Source: Planctomycetales bacterium
GTDB lineage: Bacteria; Planctomycetota; Phycisphaerae; SM23-33
DNA length: 23,934 nt
Direction: 5' to 3'
NCBI GenBank assembly: GCA_030592655.1
Contig: JAUVIQ010000017.1
Coordinates: 1-23,934, forward strand
Shown in pieces: positions 22,028-23,934 of the stretch (positions are counted from its first letter, which is position 1; each line of letters begins with the position of its first letter). Below the pieces are notes generated by a model. That model worked only from the letters and a program-made list of their open reading frames with translations, searched no databases and was not told the DNA's origin. The position numbers and the translations under genes were made by a program.

Positions 22028-22057
22028 AAAGAAAACCTTCCTTTCTACCGGCATTTC

Positions 22058-22085
22058 TTGACAGTTGCACTGTTGCGCTTATGCT
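22058..22085 (+). promoter_or_regulatory. Sigma70-like promoter of purA
   Basis: A perfect TTGACA (22058-22063) and TATGCT (22080-22085) are separated by 16 bases, about 60 bases before the purA ATG. Confidence 0.6.
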
Positions 22086-22152
22086 GTGCGTGGCGTGGTG
22101 ATGCTACGCATGACGCCGCTATACGGTTTGTGTTTGTGTGAATGGAGCGAGA

Positions 22153-23475
22153 ATGAGCGGGAAGAATATCACCATTATCGGGTTGCAGTGGGGCGACGAG
22201 GGTAAGGGCAAGATTGTCGATGCCCTTTCCGGCGATTGCCGATACGTCGTCCGCTTTTGCGGCGGGGCCAATGCCGGGCATACCGTCATCGTCGGCGACG
22301 AAAAGTACGCACTGCACCTTATCCCTTCGGGTATTCTTCGGACCGGCGTCCGCAACGTTATCGGAAACGGCGTAGCCTTCGACCCGGAAGTGGCCGTCGA
22401 AGAAATAGAGGGTCTGCGAAGCCGGGGCGTGGAGGTCGGCGACGAGAACCTCGCCATTTCATCGGCGGCCAACGTCGTCATGCCCTGGCACAAACTTGCC
22501 GACCGCCTGAACGAAACCAGGCTCGGAGCCGGTAAAATCGGTACGACCGCTCGCGGCATAGGTCCGTTGTATTCCGACAAGGCTACCCGAACACTTGCCG
22601 TCCGCGCCGGCGACCTGCTGGATGCCGACGTGCTTAAAGGGAAAGTTGCCCGAATCGCCGAAGTCAAAAACGCCATTTTTTCCGCGTTGTACGGGCATAC
22701 CGAGCCGATTGACGCCGAGGCCGTTGCCGGGAAATATCTGGATTACGGTAAGCAACTGGGCGGAATGATAACCGACACCGGAGCCGTCATTCGCCGTGCG
22801 ATTTCCGAGGGCAGCCGGGTTTGCTTCGAGGGCGGGCAGGGAAGTATGCTGGACATCGACCACGGGACGTTCCCGTTCGTTACGAGTTCGTCGGTAACCG
22901 CTTGCGGCGTTCCGAGCGGCGCCGGCGTTTCTCCCAAGTCGGTCGGGCGTGTCGTGGGTATCGCCAAGGCCTATACTTCGCGTGTCGGGGCAGGTCCCTT
23001 CCCGACCGAGCAGGACAACGAAATCGGAAATCGCCTCCGCGAGCGGGGGCGCGAATACGGCACGACGACGGGCAGGCCCAGGCGTTGCGGGTGGTTCGAC
23101 GCGACGGCAGTCAGATACGCTGCCGATCTTTCCGGCGTCGATGAACTGGCGCTGATGCTGCTGGACGTGCTGAGCGGATTTGAAACCCTTCGCATCTGCA
23201 CGGGTTATCGCGTTGACGGAGTGGACCTGGGCGTTTTTGATTCCGTCGCGGCTGTGATGGGCCGGGCCGAGTGCGTTTATGAAGATATGCCCGGATGGGA
23301 AGAGGACATCGCCTCTGCGAAAGATTTTTCCGATCTTCCCGCCGCCGCCCGCGCGTACGTCGAGCGGATTTCCGCCCTCGTCGGCAGACCCGTCGGATTG
23401 ATAAGCGTCGGGCCTGAACGGAAGCAGACTATCCTTTACGACACGCAACTCCAGGGACCAGTGGCTGGGGGCTAG
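22153..23475 (+). CDS. purA: Adenylosuccinate synthetase
   Basis: PurA joins IMP and aspartate using GTP to make adenylosuccinate, the first committed step to AMP. The 440-residue protein begins with the nucleotide-binding GLQWGDEGKGKIVD (10-23), with catalytic D14 and H43 (NAGHT). GTTARGIGPLYSDKATR, FEGGQGSMLDIDHGTFPFVT and TGRPRRCGWFD are all present, so the enzyme is complete. The ATG at 22153 follows GGAG by about 7 bases. The C-terminus ends in LQGPVAGG, a tail that looks extended by repeat-like DNA. uppS follows after 9 bases, so the two are co-transcribed. Confidence 0.96.
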   Translation: MSGKNITIIGLQWGDEGKGKIVDALSGDCRYVVRFCGGANAGHTVIVGDEKYALHLIPSGILRTGVRNVIGNGVAFDPEVAVEEIEGLRSRGVEVGDENLAISSAANVVMPWHKLADRLNETRLGAGKIGTTARGIGPLYSDKATRTLAVRAGDLLDADVLKGKVARIAEVKNAIFSALYGHTEPIDAEAVAGKYLDYGKQLGGMITDTGAVIRRAISEGSRVCFEGGQGSMLDIDHGTFPFVTSSSVTACGVPSGAGVSPKSVGRVVGIAKAYTSRVGAGPFPTEQDNEIGNRLRERGREYGTTTGRPRRCGWFDATAVRYAADLSGVDELALMLLDVLSGFETLRICTGYRVDGVDLGVFDSVAAVMGRAECVYEDMPGWEEDIASAKDFSDLPAAARAYVERISALVGRPVGLISVGPERKQTILYDTQLQGPVAGG

Positions 23476-23484
23476 GCGTTTGGT

Positions 23485-23934
23485 ATGGCAGAGATTCCAC
23501 CACAAGCGATTGCAGAGGCCCGTGCCGGGCTGGGAATTCCGGACGAGCGGTTTCCCCATCACGTTGCGATCATAATGGACGGTAACGGTCGTTGGGCATC
23601 AAGCAGGGGATTGCCCAGGACCATGGGGCATTCCGAAGGTGGAAAGGCCGTCCGAAAGATCATAACCGCATCGGCCAGGCTTGGACTCGAAGCTCTGACG
23701 TTGTATTCCTTTTCCATAGAGAACTGGTCTCGCCCCCGCGACGAGGTCAACGCCCTGATGGGGCTTTACACCGATTACCTGATCGGCGAGCGGGCAACGG
23801 TGATGGAGCACAATATTCGCCTTCGCCATCTTGGTCAGCGTGAAGGGCTTCCTGAAAACGTCCTGACCGAACTGGACCGCTCGGTGGAAATCTCCAGCAG
23901 CAATACGGGGATGTGGCTGAACCTGGCGCTGAAC
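23485..23934 (+). CDS. uppS: Isoprenyl (undecaprenyl) diphosphate synthase, C-terminus beyond window edge
   Basis: UppS condenses isopentenyl units in cis onto farnesyl diphosphate, giving the lipid carrier for cell-wall sugars. The 150 visible residues include the signature IIMDGNGRWASSRGLPRTMG (catalytic D32), GHSEGGKAVR for diphosphate binding, and LTLYSFSIENWSRPRDEV. The frame stays open to the last base. The ATG at 23485 has no strong ribosome site, but it lies 9 bases behind the purA stop, so coupling is likely. Confidence 0.95.
   Translation, partial: MAEIPPQAIAEARAGLGIPDERFPHHVAIIMDGNGRWASSRGLPRTMGHSEGGKAVRKIITASARLGLEALTLYSFSIENWSRPRDEVNALMGLYTDYLIGERATVMEHNIRLRHLGQREGLPENVLTELDRSVEISSSNTGMWLNLALN

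Noticed and set aside
22459..23562. 367-codon open frame on the minus strand
   Set aside because: It is antisense to purA, which is complete and unmistakable.
1..23934. CRISPR array
   Set aside because: The repeats seen are palindromic, far apart and not regularly spaced with unique spacers.

Overview
The window looks like a chromosomal segment of a GC-rich bacterium. A Planctomycetota member, perhaps Phycisphaerae-like, is my best guess. The reasons are the gene style (HEAT and TPR lipoproteins, zf-TFIIB protein, sugar isomerase of the xylose-isomerase-like barrel family), the many dispersed palindromic repeats, and in-frame repeat insertions inside genes. This is inference; no rRNA or species marker is present. 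Almost every gene lies on the + strand; only the truncated gene at the left edge is on the minus strand.

Left part (1-5350): a divergent pair (TPR lipoprotein on the minus strand, HEAT-like protein on the plus strand) is followed by rnpA and yidD, a tRNA-Ala(GGC), a sugar phosphate isomerase/epimerase-like protein and a DRE-TIM aldolase/lyase. Two copies of a cloverleaf-like repeat sit directly behind rnpA and behind the aldolase gene.

Middle (5360-9361): a yifB/comM-type AAA+ gene is broken by an in-frame TAG 35 codons before its natural end. Its last 13 codons occur again 2.3 kb downstream with only synonymous changes. Between the two copies lies an accessory block: a PIN-domain protein with a small overlapping partner, a four-helix membrane protein and a second PIN-domain protein. 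This reads as an island inserted at the 3' end of comM.

9362-18260: a zf-TFIIB protein, a 128-bp palindrome, a membrane protein coupled to a large lipoprotein that fuses an alpha/beta hydrolase to an alpha/alpha-toroid-like domain, and a cupin. Next come a large type IIG-like restriction-modification protein with a tiny coupled partner, a SAM methyltransferase carrying an in-frame double-hairpin repeat, and a small membrane protein.

18261-23934: an IclR regulator, a QueG-like iron-sulfur protein and a threonine dehydratase may form a catabolic module. They are followed by a third cloverleaf repeat, a YhcH/YjgK/YiaL protein, purA behind a strong promoter, and uppS cut by the right edge.

The most interesting observations are the three-copy structured repeat with compensatory base changes, and the comM-flanked PIN/membrane/PIN island.
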